Below, one piece after another: positions 54,773-62,721 of a stretch of DNA of 64,000 bases. The stretch's first letter is position 1. Each line of letters opens with the position of its first letter. Where the stretch lies: NCBI GenBank assembly GCA_003931895.1, contig RRZV01000092.1, positions 1-64,000 on the forward strand, given 5' to 3'. This DNA comes from Mesohalobacter salilacus. GTDB taxonomy: Bacteria > Bacteroidota > Bacteroidia > Flavobacteriales > Flavobacteriaceae. The translations under genes were made by a program, and so were the position numbers. The notes under the pieces are model-generated. The model had not been told where the DNA came from. It was given only the letters and a program-made list of their open reading frames with translations, and did no database searches.

Positions 54773-55395
54773 TGTCAAGTTTAATGATTTACAGTGTTGG
54801 ATTTTTAGCGCAACTTTTGTTTTCGAGTCGCACATTTTACCAGTGGATAGCCTCTGAAAAACAAAAGCAAGTTGTTGCTCCAAGATTTTTTTGGCAAATG
54901 AGTTTGTTGGCCTCTATTTTGTTATTTGTGTACGGCTATTTAAGGCACGATTTTGCCATTATGCTTGGCCAATCTTTAACCTATTTTATTTACATCAGAA
55001 ATATTCAGCTCGAAGGCCACTGGCGCAAATTTCCTAAAATAAGTCGTGTGTTTTTATGGCTGTTTCCTGTATTGATTGTTGTTTACTATTTCAATAACAA
55101 TACTATGGATATTCAAAATTTATTTGATACTGAAAACATTCCTATTTACTTATTGGCTTTGGGAATATTATCGCAGTTGTTGTTTACGTTTCGGTTTATT
55201 TATCAATGGATTTATTCAGAAAAGCAAAAGTTTTCTTGTTTACCTAAGGGTTTCTGGTTGATTAGTCTGATGGGATCTATTTTGATATTGATTTATGGAA
55301 TATTAAGACAAGATCCGGTTTTAATTGTTGGTCACGCTTTTGGTATTACGATATATTTTAGAAATTTAAAATTATTGAAACTTGAAAATAATTGA
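54772..55395 (+). CDS. Membrane protein with two LAB_N (lipid A biosynthesis N-terminal) repeats
   Basis: 207 residues from the ATG that shares its A with the GT2 stop (TGATG). Two similar halves each hold the LAB_N pattern: YQWIASEKQK...FFWQMSLLASILLFVYGYLRHD and, 110 residues later, YQWIYSEKQK...FWLISLMGSILILIYGILRQD. About six membrane segments. LAB_N proteins occur beside ArnC/ArnT-like enzymes; I infer that it helps move the lipid-linked sugar or positions the transferase. Confidence 0.85.
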   Translation: MSSLMIYSVGFLAQLLFSSRTFYQWIASEKQKQVVAPRFFWQMSLLASILLFVYGYLRHDFAIMLGQSLTYFIYIRNIQLEGHWRKFPKISRVFLWLFPVLIVVYYFNNNTMDIQNLFDTENIPIYLLALGILSQLLFTFRFIYQWIYSEKQKFSCLPKGFWLISLMGSILILIYGILRQDPVLIVGHAFGITIYFRNLKLLKLENN

Positions 55396-56965
55396 TCAAC
55401 ATCCTATTTTATTTTTAATTCTGATTGGCTTAGGCTTGTATGCTTTTAATTTATCAGACTTACAAGTCTCAATCATGGAGGCACGAAATTTTAATGTGGC
55501 TCGAGATATGATTACTGAAAACAATTGGTTATTGACCACAATGAACAATCTGCCACGCTACGAAAAACCACCTTTTCCTGCTTGGTTTACAACCCCTTTT
55601 GCTTATGTCTTTGGACTTGATAGTGAATGGGCTTATCGGATCCCGACGAGTATCATTTCTATTTTAGGCATCGTTTATTTTTATAAGTTTATTCGAATTT
55701 GGAGTCCTAAACGATTGGCATTTTATGCAGCGCTTATTTTGGCAACGTCGTTTTATTTTATTGTCATCAGATTTGAAGCGCCGTCTGATATGTATACGCA
55801 TGTGACAATGCTTATTGGACTTTATTACTTATTGAAAAATCATCCTATAATAAACTGGAGTAAGGTGTTGTTAGGTTCTGTTTTCTTTGGCTTGTCTATT
55901 TTGTCAAAAGGACCAATCAGTCCCTACACTTTATTTTTACCGATGATTTTAGCTTATTATTTTAGTTTTAAAATGACTTTTAAAAACCAGTGGTTTAAAG
56001 TTTTATCATTTATAATCTTAGGTGTTGTTATTGGTGGCAGTTGGTATTTTTATGTCCGTTATGCAGATCCGCAAACGTTTTTAGATATTGCAGAAACAGA
56101 AACCCAAAATTGGACGGATTACCATACGCGGCCATTTTATTATTATTGGAGCTTTTTTATTCAATCAGGCATTTGGACGATTCCTGCTTTAGTCAGTTTG
56201 GCTTTTCCATATTTTAAATCAAGAGTAAAGCATAAAAAACTTTATCTTTTTTCATTTTTATGGACGATAATAGCTTTAATATTATTGTCTGTAGTGCCTG
56301 AAAAAAAGCCGCGTTATCTCTTACCAGTTTTATTTCCATTAGCACTAAATACCGCTTTAGTTTTGCAGTATTTATTTAAAAACAAAAACAATATCATCTC
56401 AAAAATAGTGCATTATTTCCACTATTCAATTTTGAGTTTAGCCTGTTTAGGTCTTTTGGCTTTACCTTTATTCGTTGAAAACCATTCATCTCAATTTTGG
56501 TTGCTTTATGCCATTTTAAGTTTCGCCAGTATAAGTATAGGATTCTTTATTGTTTTAAATTTAAAACGAAAGCATTTCGAAAACTTATTTTGGGCGAATA
56601 TATTTTTAATTTTAATGGCCACTTTGATAGGGCAAAGTGTTGTTTTTTTGTTTAAACAAAATGAAAACTACAATCCATTATCAGTCAATAAACTTAAAAA
56701 TAAGGATTTACCAACGCTTTATTATGATTGTATTGAACCAGAAATAATTTGGGAATATGGACATAATATAAAGAAGTCAAATCCCAATGAGCTACCCGAT
56801 AAGAATTTTCGATTATTGGTTTCAGGTGCTTATCAAAACCAATTTAAGAGTGAATTTCCAAACCTTGCAAAACAAGCTTCAGTTCAAGTTTTTGATAGAA
56901 ATTATTACCGAACAGGCGATAGAAAACGGCAACGTTTTGTTATTTATGTTTACACCATAAAATAA
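55382..56965 (+). CDS. GT39/ArnT-like lipid-linked glycosyltransferase
   Basis: 527 residues with about twelve membrane helices. The first periplasmic loop has the acidic pair in MEARNFNVARDM and NLPRYEKPPFPAWF, the mark of PMT/ArnT-type GT-C enzymes. These move a sugar from undecaprenyl phosphate to lipid A or a protein in the periplasm. Its start is TTG inside the end of the LAB_N gene; the next Met would remove the first helix. The epimerase, GT2, LAB_N and GT39 genes form a complete make, load and transfer set. Confidence 0.9.
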   Translation: MKIIDQHPILFLILIGLGLYAFNLSDLQVSIMEARNFNVARDMITENNWLLTTMNNLPRYEKPPFPAWFTTPFAYVFGLDSEWAYRIPTSIISILGIVYFYKFIRIWSPKRLAFYAALILATSFYFIVIRFEAPSDMYTHVTMLIGLYYLLKNHPIINWSKVLLGSVFFGLSILSKGPISPYTLFLPMILAYYFSFKMTFKNQWFKVLSFIILGVVIGGSWYFYVRYADPQTFLDIAETETQNWTDYHTRPFYYYWSFFIQSGIWTIPALVSLAFPYFKSRVKHKKLYLFSFLWTIIALILLSVVPEKKPRYLLPVLFPLALNTALVLQYLFKNKNNIISKIVHYFHYSILSLACLGLLALPLFVENHSSQFWLLYAILSFASISIGFFIVLNLKRKHFENLFWANIFLILMATLIGQSVVFLFKQNENYNPLSVNKLKNKDLPTLYYDCIEPEIIWEYGHNIKKSNPNELPDKNFRLLVSGAYQNQFKSEFPNLAKQASVQVFDRNYYRTGDRKRQRFVIYVYTIK

Positions 56966-56971
56966 TAAAAA

Positions 56972-57033
56972 CTACCTCAAAATCGTCTCCTTCCGATCCG
57001 GACCCACAGATACAATTTTGACATTGACTTCTA
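56972..57033 (-). pseudogene. Duplicated 3' end of purA
   Basis: The minus strand encodes EVNVKIVSVGPDRKETILR plus TAG, the exact C-terminus of PurA. It aligns without gaps to 58221-58282 with 57 of 62 bases identical. Nearly all changes are silent and the stop is still present, so the copy was a working gene end when it split off. It lies 1.19 kb beyond the real purA end. Confidence 0.9.
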
Positions 57034-57227
57034 TAGCCTATTTTAAAGCGATAAGAATTTGGGACTCTTAAAACTCTAAACCCAAACCAATTCAACCTAT
57101 GGCCCAACCTGTTCGGATGGCTCTCGGGAGTTACGGTGATGGGCATAAGCATTAATTTTTTAATGAGTTGAGGTTGATTTGTTTAGATATGAAGGATAAT
57201 AAAACCTTTTGTTAGCTCTCATTCAAC

Positions 57228-57241
57228 GCAACACGTGTTGC
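57228..57241. promoter_or_regulatory. 14-bp palindrome at the antitoxin promoter
   Basis: GCAACACGTGTTGC is a perfect palindrome. Its right half contains a TTG that would be the -33 element, 20 bases before the -7 TATTTTTG at 57261-57268. It is a likely operator for autoregulation by the antitoxin. Confidence 0.6.
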
Positions 57242-57260
57242 AGATATGAAATAAAACACG

Positions 57261-57268
57261 TATTTTTG
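57261..57268 (+). promoter_or_regulatory. -7 box for the toxin-antitoxin operon
   Basis: TATTTTTG matches TAnnTTTG and ends 17 bases before the antitoxin ATG. Confidence 0.5.
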
Positions 57269-57285
57269 TCAAAAAGATAATTGCT

Positions 57286-57540
57286 ATGAATACTAAATTA
57301 ACTTTGACTATAGAAAAAGAGATCATTGAAATTGCAAAAGAATATGCAAAAGAAAAAGGACAAAGTCTTTCGGAAATGGTTGAAAACTATTTCAAGTTTG
57401 TTACCGTCAAAAGAATGAAAATCAAAGAAAAGCAACTTTCTCCTAAAGTAAGAAAGTTAAGAGGAATTATTAAAACCGATGATAATTTTGACTACAAACA
57501 AATTTTAACCGAAGAACTTTCAAAAAAATATGGAGTATAA
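57286..57540 (+). CDS. Antitoxin, DUF6364-like ribbon-helix-helix
   Basis: 84 residues. The first part (KLTLTIEKEIIEIAKEYAKEKGQSLSEMVENYFKFV) fits a ribbon-helix-helix DNA-binding domain as in DUF6364 antitoxins; the rest (SPKVRKLRGIIKTDDNFDYKQIL...KKYG) should wrap the toxin. It overlaps the PIN toxin gene by 11 bases. A perfect palindrome at its promoter suggests self-repression. Confidence 0.85.
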   Translation: MNTKLTLTIEKEIIEIAKEYAKEKGQSLSEMVENYFKFVTVKRMKIKEKQLSPKVRKLRGIIKTDDNFDYKQILTEELSKKYGV

Positions 57541-57961
57541 ACTTTTTGTAGATTCAGACGTAGTTATTGACTTTTTTACTGACCGTAAACCTCACGCAAA
57601 TCCTGCAAGTGAACTTTTTGAACTGAATGAACAAGGAAATGTAAGATTATATCTATCTGCTGTAAGCATCAATAACATTTATTATATTGTCAGGAGATTT
57701 TTAGGACATAAAAAAACTCTCGAAGTTGTTGAGACATTGACTGAAATGACAGAAATTGTTGGGACAACAAAAAAGGAAATTATTCAGGCCTTAAAGAATA
57801 ATTTTACAGATTATGAAGATTCTGTTCAATATTCTTCTGCCCTGACAATTAAAGATTTAGATGTAATTATAACACGAAATACAAAAGATTATAGGAATTC
57901 TTCAATTGCAGTTATGACGCCTTTGAATTTCCTAAAAATGAAAGAAAAAAACGAGAGCTAA
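57530..57961 (+). CDS. PIN-domain ribonuclease toxin (VapC-like)
   Basis: 143 residues, apparently intact. PIN acidic residues appear in FVDSDVVIDFF (Asp8, Asp10), in the region FTDYEDSVQYSSA, and in LDVIITRNTKDY. Toxins of this fold cut tRNA or rRNA and are held in check by the cognate antitoxin. Unlike the frameshifted PIN gene near 40.6 kb, this one is uninterrupted. Its stop codon TAA is part of the CTAACATT arm of the attC-like repeat. Confidence 0.87.
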   Translation: MEYKLFVDSDVVIDFFTDRKPHANPASELFELNEQGNVRLYLSAVSINNIYYIVRRFLGHKKTLEVVETLTEMTEIVGTTKKEIIQALKNNFTDYEDSVQYSSALTIKDLDVIITRNTKDYRNSSIAVMTPLNFLKMKEKNES

Positions 57962-58039
57962 CATTGCCAACGCTAAGAACAGGACATGAAAAATCACAAC
58001 CGCACAACACCAGTAACTGATGCTGACACCAAATGTTAG
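57958..58039 (+). other. attC-like inverted repeat after the toxin gene
   Basis: CTAACATT (57958-57965) and AATGTTAG (58032-58039) are perfect reverse complements 82 bases end to end, beginning at the toxin stop codon. Inner arms TGCCAACGC and GCTGACACC are partly complementary. Size, TAAC...GTTA ends and position recall an integron attC site, but the outer boxes deviate from RYYYAAC/GTTRRRY. Confidence 0.45.
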
Positions 58040-58220
58040 AAAACATTGCACAAGCCTTCAAAAGTCAAAATCTAAACTTTTTAATACTTTTTAAGGCATT
58101 TAGACCAATTTTATAAGTATTTGTAATGTTGAAATTATAATTCTTTGTTGGCTTATAAATGAGATATTGAACTTATTTATAAAACGCAAAAATACTCAAC
58201 AGATGTCATTATAAATAGCC

Positions 58221-59492
58221 TTACCTCAAAATCGTCTCCTTCCGATCTGGACCAACTGACACAATTTTGACATTGACTTCTACAAAATCTTCAATAAAAG
58301 AAATGTAATCTTTTAGATTTTGAGGAAGTTCATCATAAGTTTTTACTTTTGTGATGTCTTCTTCCCAACCTTTAAAACTTTTGTATATGGGTTTTAAATC
58401 TTTGGCGCTGAGGTTGTAAGGTAAATGAGAAATGTCTTTGCCATTATAGTGATAGGCTGTGCACACTTTTAATGTTTTAAAGCCGCTCAACACATCAGCT
58501 TTCATCATCATTAAGTCGGTAACACCGTTCACTTCTACAGCGTATTTTAAAGCAATTAAGTCGAGCCAGCCGCAACGCCGAGGTCTACCAGTGGTTGCTC
58601 CAAATTCATGACCAACCTTTGCCATTTGTTTACCATTCTTATCAAATAATTCTGTAGGAAATGGGCCACTGCCTACGCGTGTGGTGTAAGCTTTAAAAAT
58701 CCCAAACACTTTTTGAATTCTATTTGGCGCTAAGCCAAGTCCTGTGCAAGCTCCAGCAGCGGTTGTGTTAGAAGACGTCACAAAAGGATAAGTCCCGAAG
58801 TCAATATCTAATAACGAACCTTGTGCGCCTTCAGCCAAAATACTTTTGTTGTTTTTGATGGCTTGAAATAAGTATTCTTCAGAATCAATAAACTGTAAAG
58901 TCTTTATCTTTTTGACCGCTTCAAAAAATTCGTGTTCTAATTCATTTAAATCGTATTGGACATCGACGTTGTAGAATTTTATCATTGCTTGATGCTTATC
59001 AGCCAATTGACGGTATTTATCTTTCCAATCCTCAAATTCTAAATCCCCAACACGAATGCCATTTCGCCCGGTTTTGTCCATATAAGTTGGACCAATACCT
59101 TTTAAGGTGGAACCGATTTTGGCTTTGCCTTTTGCAGTTTCTGAAGCAGCATCCAACAAACGATGTGTGGGTAAAATGAGATGCGCTTTTCTTGAAATCA
59201 ATAGAGATTTGGTATAATCGACATCGTATTTATCGAGACCTTCGAGTTCTTTTTTAAATATCACGGGGTCAATTACCACGCCATTGCCAACTACATTGGT
59301 GGCTTTTGGGTGAAAAATCCCAGACGGAATGGTGTGTAAAACGTGTTTTATGCCATTAAATTCTAAAGTATGTCCCGCATTTGGGCCACCTTGAAATCGT
59401 GCAATAATGTCGTATTGTTTGGTCAGGTAATCAACGATTTTGCCTTTACCTTCATCGCCCCATTGAAGGCCAAGTAGTAAGTCTATTGTCAT
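58221..59492 (-). CDS. purA: Adenylosuccinate synthetase
   Basis: First committed step from IMP to AMP, using GTP and aspartate. 423 residues with P-loop WGDEGKGK at 11-18, GGPNAGHT ending at 42 with the catalytic His41, STLKGIGPTYMDKTGRNGIRV, and the aspartate loop TTTGRPRRCGWLDLIALKYA. The C-terminus VNVKIVSVGPDRKETILR is the piece duplicated 1.2 kb away. Its start codon shares one base with the fur-like gene stop. Confidence 0.97.
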   Translation of the reverse strand: MTIDLLLGLQWGDEGKGKIVDYLTKQYDIIARFQGGPNAGHTLEFNGIKHVLHTIPSGIFHPKATNVVGNGVVIDPVIFKKELEGLDKYDVDYTKSLLISRKAHLILPTHRLLDAASETAKGKAKIGSTLKGIGPTYMDKTGRNGIRVGDLEFEDWKDKYRQLADKHQAMIKFYNVDVQYDLNELEHEFFEAVKKIKTLQFIDSEEYLFQAIKNNKSILAEGAQGSLLDIDFGTYPFVTSSNTTAAGACTGLGLAPNRIQKVFGIFKAYTTRVGSGPFPTELFDKNGKQMAKVGHEFGATTGRPRRCGWLDLIALKYAVEVNGVTDLMMMKADVLSGFKTLKVCTAYHYNGKDISHLPYNLSAKDLKPIYKSFKGWEEDITKVKTYDELPQNLKDYISFIEDFVEVNVKIVSVGPDRKETILR

Positions 59493-59959
59493 TATGAATT
59501 GTCCTTTGGTTGATTGCGTTTGCCGTAAAAATATAGCGTATGTTTATCTATACTGATGTCAAACACTTCTTCTATTGTTTTTTTGATGGATTCTATACGT
59601 GGGTCACAAAATTCTATAACTTCATTGGTGTCGGAAAGAATAACATGGTCGTGTTGTTTGTCGAAATAAGATTTTTCGTATTGTGCTTGTGTGCTGCCAA
59701 ATTGGTGTTTTCTCACTAAACCACAGTCTAACAATAAATCTATGGTGTTATAAAGTGTAGCACGACTTACGCGGTAATTTTTATTTTTCATGGTGATATA
59801 CAACGACTCGATATCAAAATGCTCTTGATTTTCGTATATTTCTTGCAAAATGGCAAAACGTTCAGGAGTTTTACGGTGTTTGTTTTCTTCTAAATATTTG
59901 GTAAACACATTTTTAACAATAGCCTGATTGTTTTGCTCTACATTTTTCAATTTTTCCAT
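59492..59959 (-). CDS. Fur-family transcriptional regulator
   Basis: 155 residues. An N-terminal winged helix ([53 protein letters not shown]) and a dimerisation domain with KQHDHVI. The two CxxC pairs that hold structural zinc in many Fur/PerR/Zur proteins are missing: the first place reads [10 protein letters not shown] and only Cys118 remains nearby. It sits between spoT and purA, a common flavobacterial order. The sensed signal is unknown. Confidence 0.9.
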   Translation of the reverse strand: MEKLKNVEQNNQAIVKNVFTKYLEENKHRKTPERFAILQEIYENQEHFDIESLYITMKNKNYRVSRATLYNTIDLLLDCGLVRKHQFGSTQAQYEKSYFDKQHDHVILSDTNEVIEFCDPRIESIKKTIEEVFDISIDKHTLYFYGKRNQPKDNS

Positions 59960-59976
59960 AGTTGCAAATTTAAACT

Positions 59977-62193
59977 TTATTCACGGCTTACTTTATCAAT
60001 TCCATCTATTTTTTTCAATTTGTCAATCAATTGATTAAGGATTTTTTTGTTTTTGATGGTCACGGTGATTTCACCATTAAAGACGCCGTGTTTACTTGAA
60101 AAGTTCAAATTTTTCATATTCACATTCAAACTTTTTGAAATTAAATCCGTGACTTGACTGACGAGGCCTAAGTTGTCAATACCAGAGAGTTTGAGTTTGG
60201 CATTGAAGTCTTCTTCGGTAGAATCTATCCATTTGGCTTTTTGAATGCGATAGGCGTAATTACTCTGCAATTGAATAGCATTTGGGCAATCTTTTTTATG
60301 CACTTTTATGCCGTCATTAACAGTTAAAAATCCAAAGACATCATCGCCAGGAATGGGATTGCAACACTTGGCAAGGGTGTAATCAAAGGTTTCTTCGTCA
60401 TCACCAAAGACCAATTGGTCGTAATTAGAAGAAATTTCATCATCGTCAATATCTTTGTTTTGAGGCTTAGATTGTCGTCTGATTTTTGATTTAAAAAAGG
60501 ACACTAAAGCATTGTTCTTTTGTGAGGCAAAATTTTTGAGTTCTTTATTGTCAATAGTGCCTTTGCCTACACGATAAAACAAGTCTAAACTGGTTTTAAG
60601 CTTAAAGTGATTCACCAACTCATTAACGGTTTTTTCATTGAGTTGAATTTTCTGAGATCGCAATTTTCGCTTGAGGATTTCCTTGCCGTCTTCAGCAATT
60701 TGCTTTTTGGTTTCTTTTAAAGCGGTTTTAATTTTTGAGCGTGCACGGGCTGTGGTCACAAAGTCTAACCAGTTGGCAGTAGGTTTTGCATTAGCTGAAG
60801 TAATGACTTCAACTTGGTCGCCACTTTTTAGCTCGTGACTCAAGGGCGTGAGTTTGCCATTAACCTTTGTACCTCGCGTGGTTAAACCGACATCGGTATG
60901 GATATGAAAAGCAAAATCTAAAGCTGTCGCTCCTTTGGGCAATGATTTCAAGTCTCCCTGTGGCGTAAATACAAAAATTTCTTTGGCATAAAGGTTGAGT
61001 TTAAATTGTTCAACAAAATCTACTGCGTTGGTTGCATTGTTTTCTAAAGCTTCTTGAAGTCTTGATAACCATTGGTCTAAACCGTGATCGCTATTTTTGT
61101 CACCGTGTTTGTATTTGTAATGTGCGGCATAGCCTTTTTCGGCTATTTCATTCATGCGTTCGCTTCGGATTTGCACTTCAACCCATTGGCCTTTTGGCCC
61201 CATAACGGTAATATGCAAAGCTTCGTAACCTGTTGACTTAGGCGAAGAAATCCAGTCTCGCAAACGGGTCGGATTAGGTCTAAAGAAATCGGTAACGATA
61301 GAATAAATTTTCCACGCTAAAAACTTTTCATTAGCTAAGTCAGATTTGTAAATAATTCTAATCGCAAACTTGTCATAAACTTCATCAAAACTGATGTTTT
61401 GAGCTATTATTTTTTTTCGAATTGAATAGATTGACTTAGGACGACCTTTGATTTGGTAGTTTAAATTTTCCTTGTCTAAAGCCTCTGAAATAACCTTACT
61501 AAAGTCTTTAATATAAAGGTCTTGTTCTTCTTTACTTTCCTTGATTTTATCGGCTATATCTTGATAAACCTCAGGTTCTGTATATTTTAAACTTAAATCT
61601 TCAAGCTCAGTTTTGATATTATAAAGCCCAATGCGATGGGCGAGCGGCGCATAAATATATAAAGTTTCTGAGGCGATTTTGACTTGTTTGTCAGGCCGCA
61701 TAACATCCATCGTTTGCATATTGTGCAAACGGTCTGCAATTTTTATGATGATAACGCGGATGTCGTCATTTAAAGTGAGCAACATTTTCCTGAAATTCTC
61801 AGCTTGCATGGAGATATCACCATCTTTTTTTAAGCTGGAAATTTTAGTGAGTCCATCCACAATTTTGGCTACAGTTTCACCAAACAATTGCTCGATATCG
61901 GCCAGTGAATATTCAGTATCTTCTACAACATCGTGGAGTAGGGCAGCGGTAATTGAAGTGGCGTCTAAGCCAATTTCAGAAGCTACAATTTGCGCCACAG
62001 CAATAGGATGAAAAATATAGGCTTCACCAGATTTTCGGCGTTGGTCTTTATGCGCTTCTAAAGAAATTTCAAAGGCTTTACGAATTTGAATTTTGTCTTC
62101 TTTAGTCAACGACCGATAACTGATGCGCAAAAGCTTTTTGTATTGCTTGGCAATCTCTTTATTTTCTTCTACGATGTATTCTTCTGTTAGCAT
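59977..62193 (-). CDS. RelA/SpoT bifunctional (p)ppGpp synthetase/hydrolase
   Basis: 738 residues. HD hydrolase domain with His48, His62 in YIFHP and HD at 87-88 ([11 protein letters not shown]); synthetase domain with [12 protein letters not shown] and [27 protein letters not shown] domain ([31 protein letters not shown]); and a zinc-finger and ACT region at the end ([14 protein letters not shown]; ISGxDN-type [13 protein letters not shown]). Both activities look intact. Head of a spoT-fur-purA run with 17- and -1-base spacings. Confidence 0.95.
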   Translation of the reverse strand: MLTEEYIVEENKEIAKQYKKLLRISYRSLTKEDKIQIRKAFEISLEAHKDQRRKSGEAYIFHPIAVAQIVASEIGLDATSITAALLHDVVEDTEYSLADIEQLFGETVAKIVDGLTKISSLKKDGDISMQAENFRKMLLTLNDDIRVIIIKIADRLHNMQTMDVMRPDKQVKIASETLYIYAPLAHRIGLYNIKTELEDLSLKYTEPEVYQDIADKIKESKEEQDLYIKDFSKVISEALDKENLNYQIKGRPKSIYSIRKKIIAQNISFDEVYDKFAIRIIYKSDLANEKFLAWKIYSIVTDFFRPNPTRLRDWISSPKSTGYEALHITVMGPKGQWVEVQIRSERMNEIAEKGYAAHYKYKHGDKNSDHGLDQWLSRLQEALENNATNAVDFVEQFKLNLYAKEIFVFTPQGDLKSLPKGATALDFAFHIHTDVGLTTRGTKVNGKLTPLSHELKSGDQVEVITSANAKPTANWLDFVTTARARSKIKTALKETKKQIAEDGKEILKRKLRSQKIQLNEKTVNELVNHFKLKTSLDLFYRVGKGTIDNKELKNFASQKNNALVSFFKSKIRRQSKPQNKDIDDDEISSNYDQLVFGDDEETFDYTLAKCCNPIPGDDVFGFLTVNDGIKVHKKDCPNAIQLQSNYAYRIQKAKWIDSTEEDFNAKLKLSGIDNLGLVSQVTDLISKSLNVNMKNLNFSSKHGVFNGEITVTIKNKKILNQLIDKLKKIDGIDKVSRE

Positions 62194-62275
62194 AAAACTA
62201 AATTAGAAAATTTTAGCTATACGCCAATCATTTCAAAGTTTTTTTATGGTTTTATTGACTAAAAGTATTTATAAT

Positions 62276-62331
62276 AACTAAAATAATAGTTACTAAACTA
62301 AAAAAATAGTTGTATAACTAAAAATATAGTT
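62276..62331. promoter_or_regulatory. Three BlaI-type operators in a 20-bp array
   Basis: Three dyads AACTA-N6-TAGTT lie at 62276-62291, 62296-62311 and 62316-62331, each 16 bp and each starting exactly 20 bp after the last. BlaI/MecI repressors bind dyads of this kind. The -33 TTG falls in the second dyad and the third fills the space before the -7 box, so binding would block transcription. The spoT start is 83 bases to the left. Confidence 0.85.
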
Positions 62332-62332
62332 A

Positions 62333-62340
62333 TATGTTTG
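62333..62340 (+). promoter_or_regulatory. -7 box for the blaI-M56 operon
   Basis: TATGTTTG matches TAnnTTTG. A -33 TTG at 62310-62312 lies 20 bases upstream. The box ends 16 bases before the ATG and touches the third operator. Confidence 0.6.
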
Positions 62341-62356
62341 TTTCAAATTAATAAAT

Positions 62357-62719
62357 ATGGCCATTTTAGAAAAACTCACCCAAAAGGAAGAAGAAGTGAT
62401 GCGCGTATTGTGGACTTTAGACAAAGCATTTGTCAAAGACATCAAAACAAAACTTAAAGCAGATTACCATTACAACACGGTATCAACCATTATTAGAAAT
62501 CTTGAAGATAAACAATATGTCGGCCATCAGGCTTTTGGAAATACACATCAATATTTTCCTTTGGTTGCTCAAGAAGACTATCAGCGTGAAGTTTTAAGCC
62601 AAACCACTCAAAAATTCTTTAAAGGCTCGTATAAAGATTTGGTCTCTTTTTTCGCTAAGGAAGAAAAAATCAGTCAAAAAGATTTAGAAGACATTTTAAA
62701 AATTATCAAAACCCAATAA
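62357..62719 (+). CDS. BlaI/MecI/CopY-family repressor
   Basis: 120 residues with a winged-helix DNA-binding domain (LTQKEEEVMRVLWTLDKAFVKDIKTKL and YHYNTVSTIIRNLEDKQYVGHQAFGNTHQYFPLV) and a C-terminal dimerisation helix region. It pairs with the M56 sensor peptidase two bases downstream. Three operators at its promoter point to autorepression, relieved when the repressor is cleaved. Confidence 0.94.
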   Translation: MAILEKLTQKEEEVMRVLWTLDKAFVKDIKTKLKADYHYNTVSTIIRNLEDKQYVGHQAFGNTHQYFPLVAQEDYQREVLSQTTQKFFKGSYKDLVSFFAKEEKISQKDLEDILKIIKTQ

Positions 62720-62721
62720 AC

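Larger units (their letters stand above)
56966..57285. other. Intergenic stretch at the left side of the toxin-antitoxin islet
   Basis: These 320 bases hold no credible gene. They contain a 62-bp purA 3'-end copy (56972-57033), a patch of about 62% G+C at 57101-57145, GTTAGCTCTC (57211-57220, half of a long inverted repeat), a 14-bp palindrome (57228-57241) and the antitoxin promoter. No terminator for the upstream operon is evident. Confidence 0.7.
57211..57962. repeat. 10-bp inverted repeat bounding the toxin-antitoxin genes
   Basis: GTTAGCTCTC at 57211-57220 and GAGAGCTAAC at 57953-57962 are exact reverse complements. They lie just outside the antitoxin start and at the toxin stop codon. 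Each is followed rightwards by a related word (ATTCAACGC and ATTGCCAACGC). Confidence 0.75.

Noticed and set aside
56940-57152. A 70-codon minus-strand frame starting MLMPITVTPESHPNRLG.
   Set aside because: Its second half reads the purA remnant out of frame and then runs into the GT39 gene. It could be a remnant, but nothing supports a gene.
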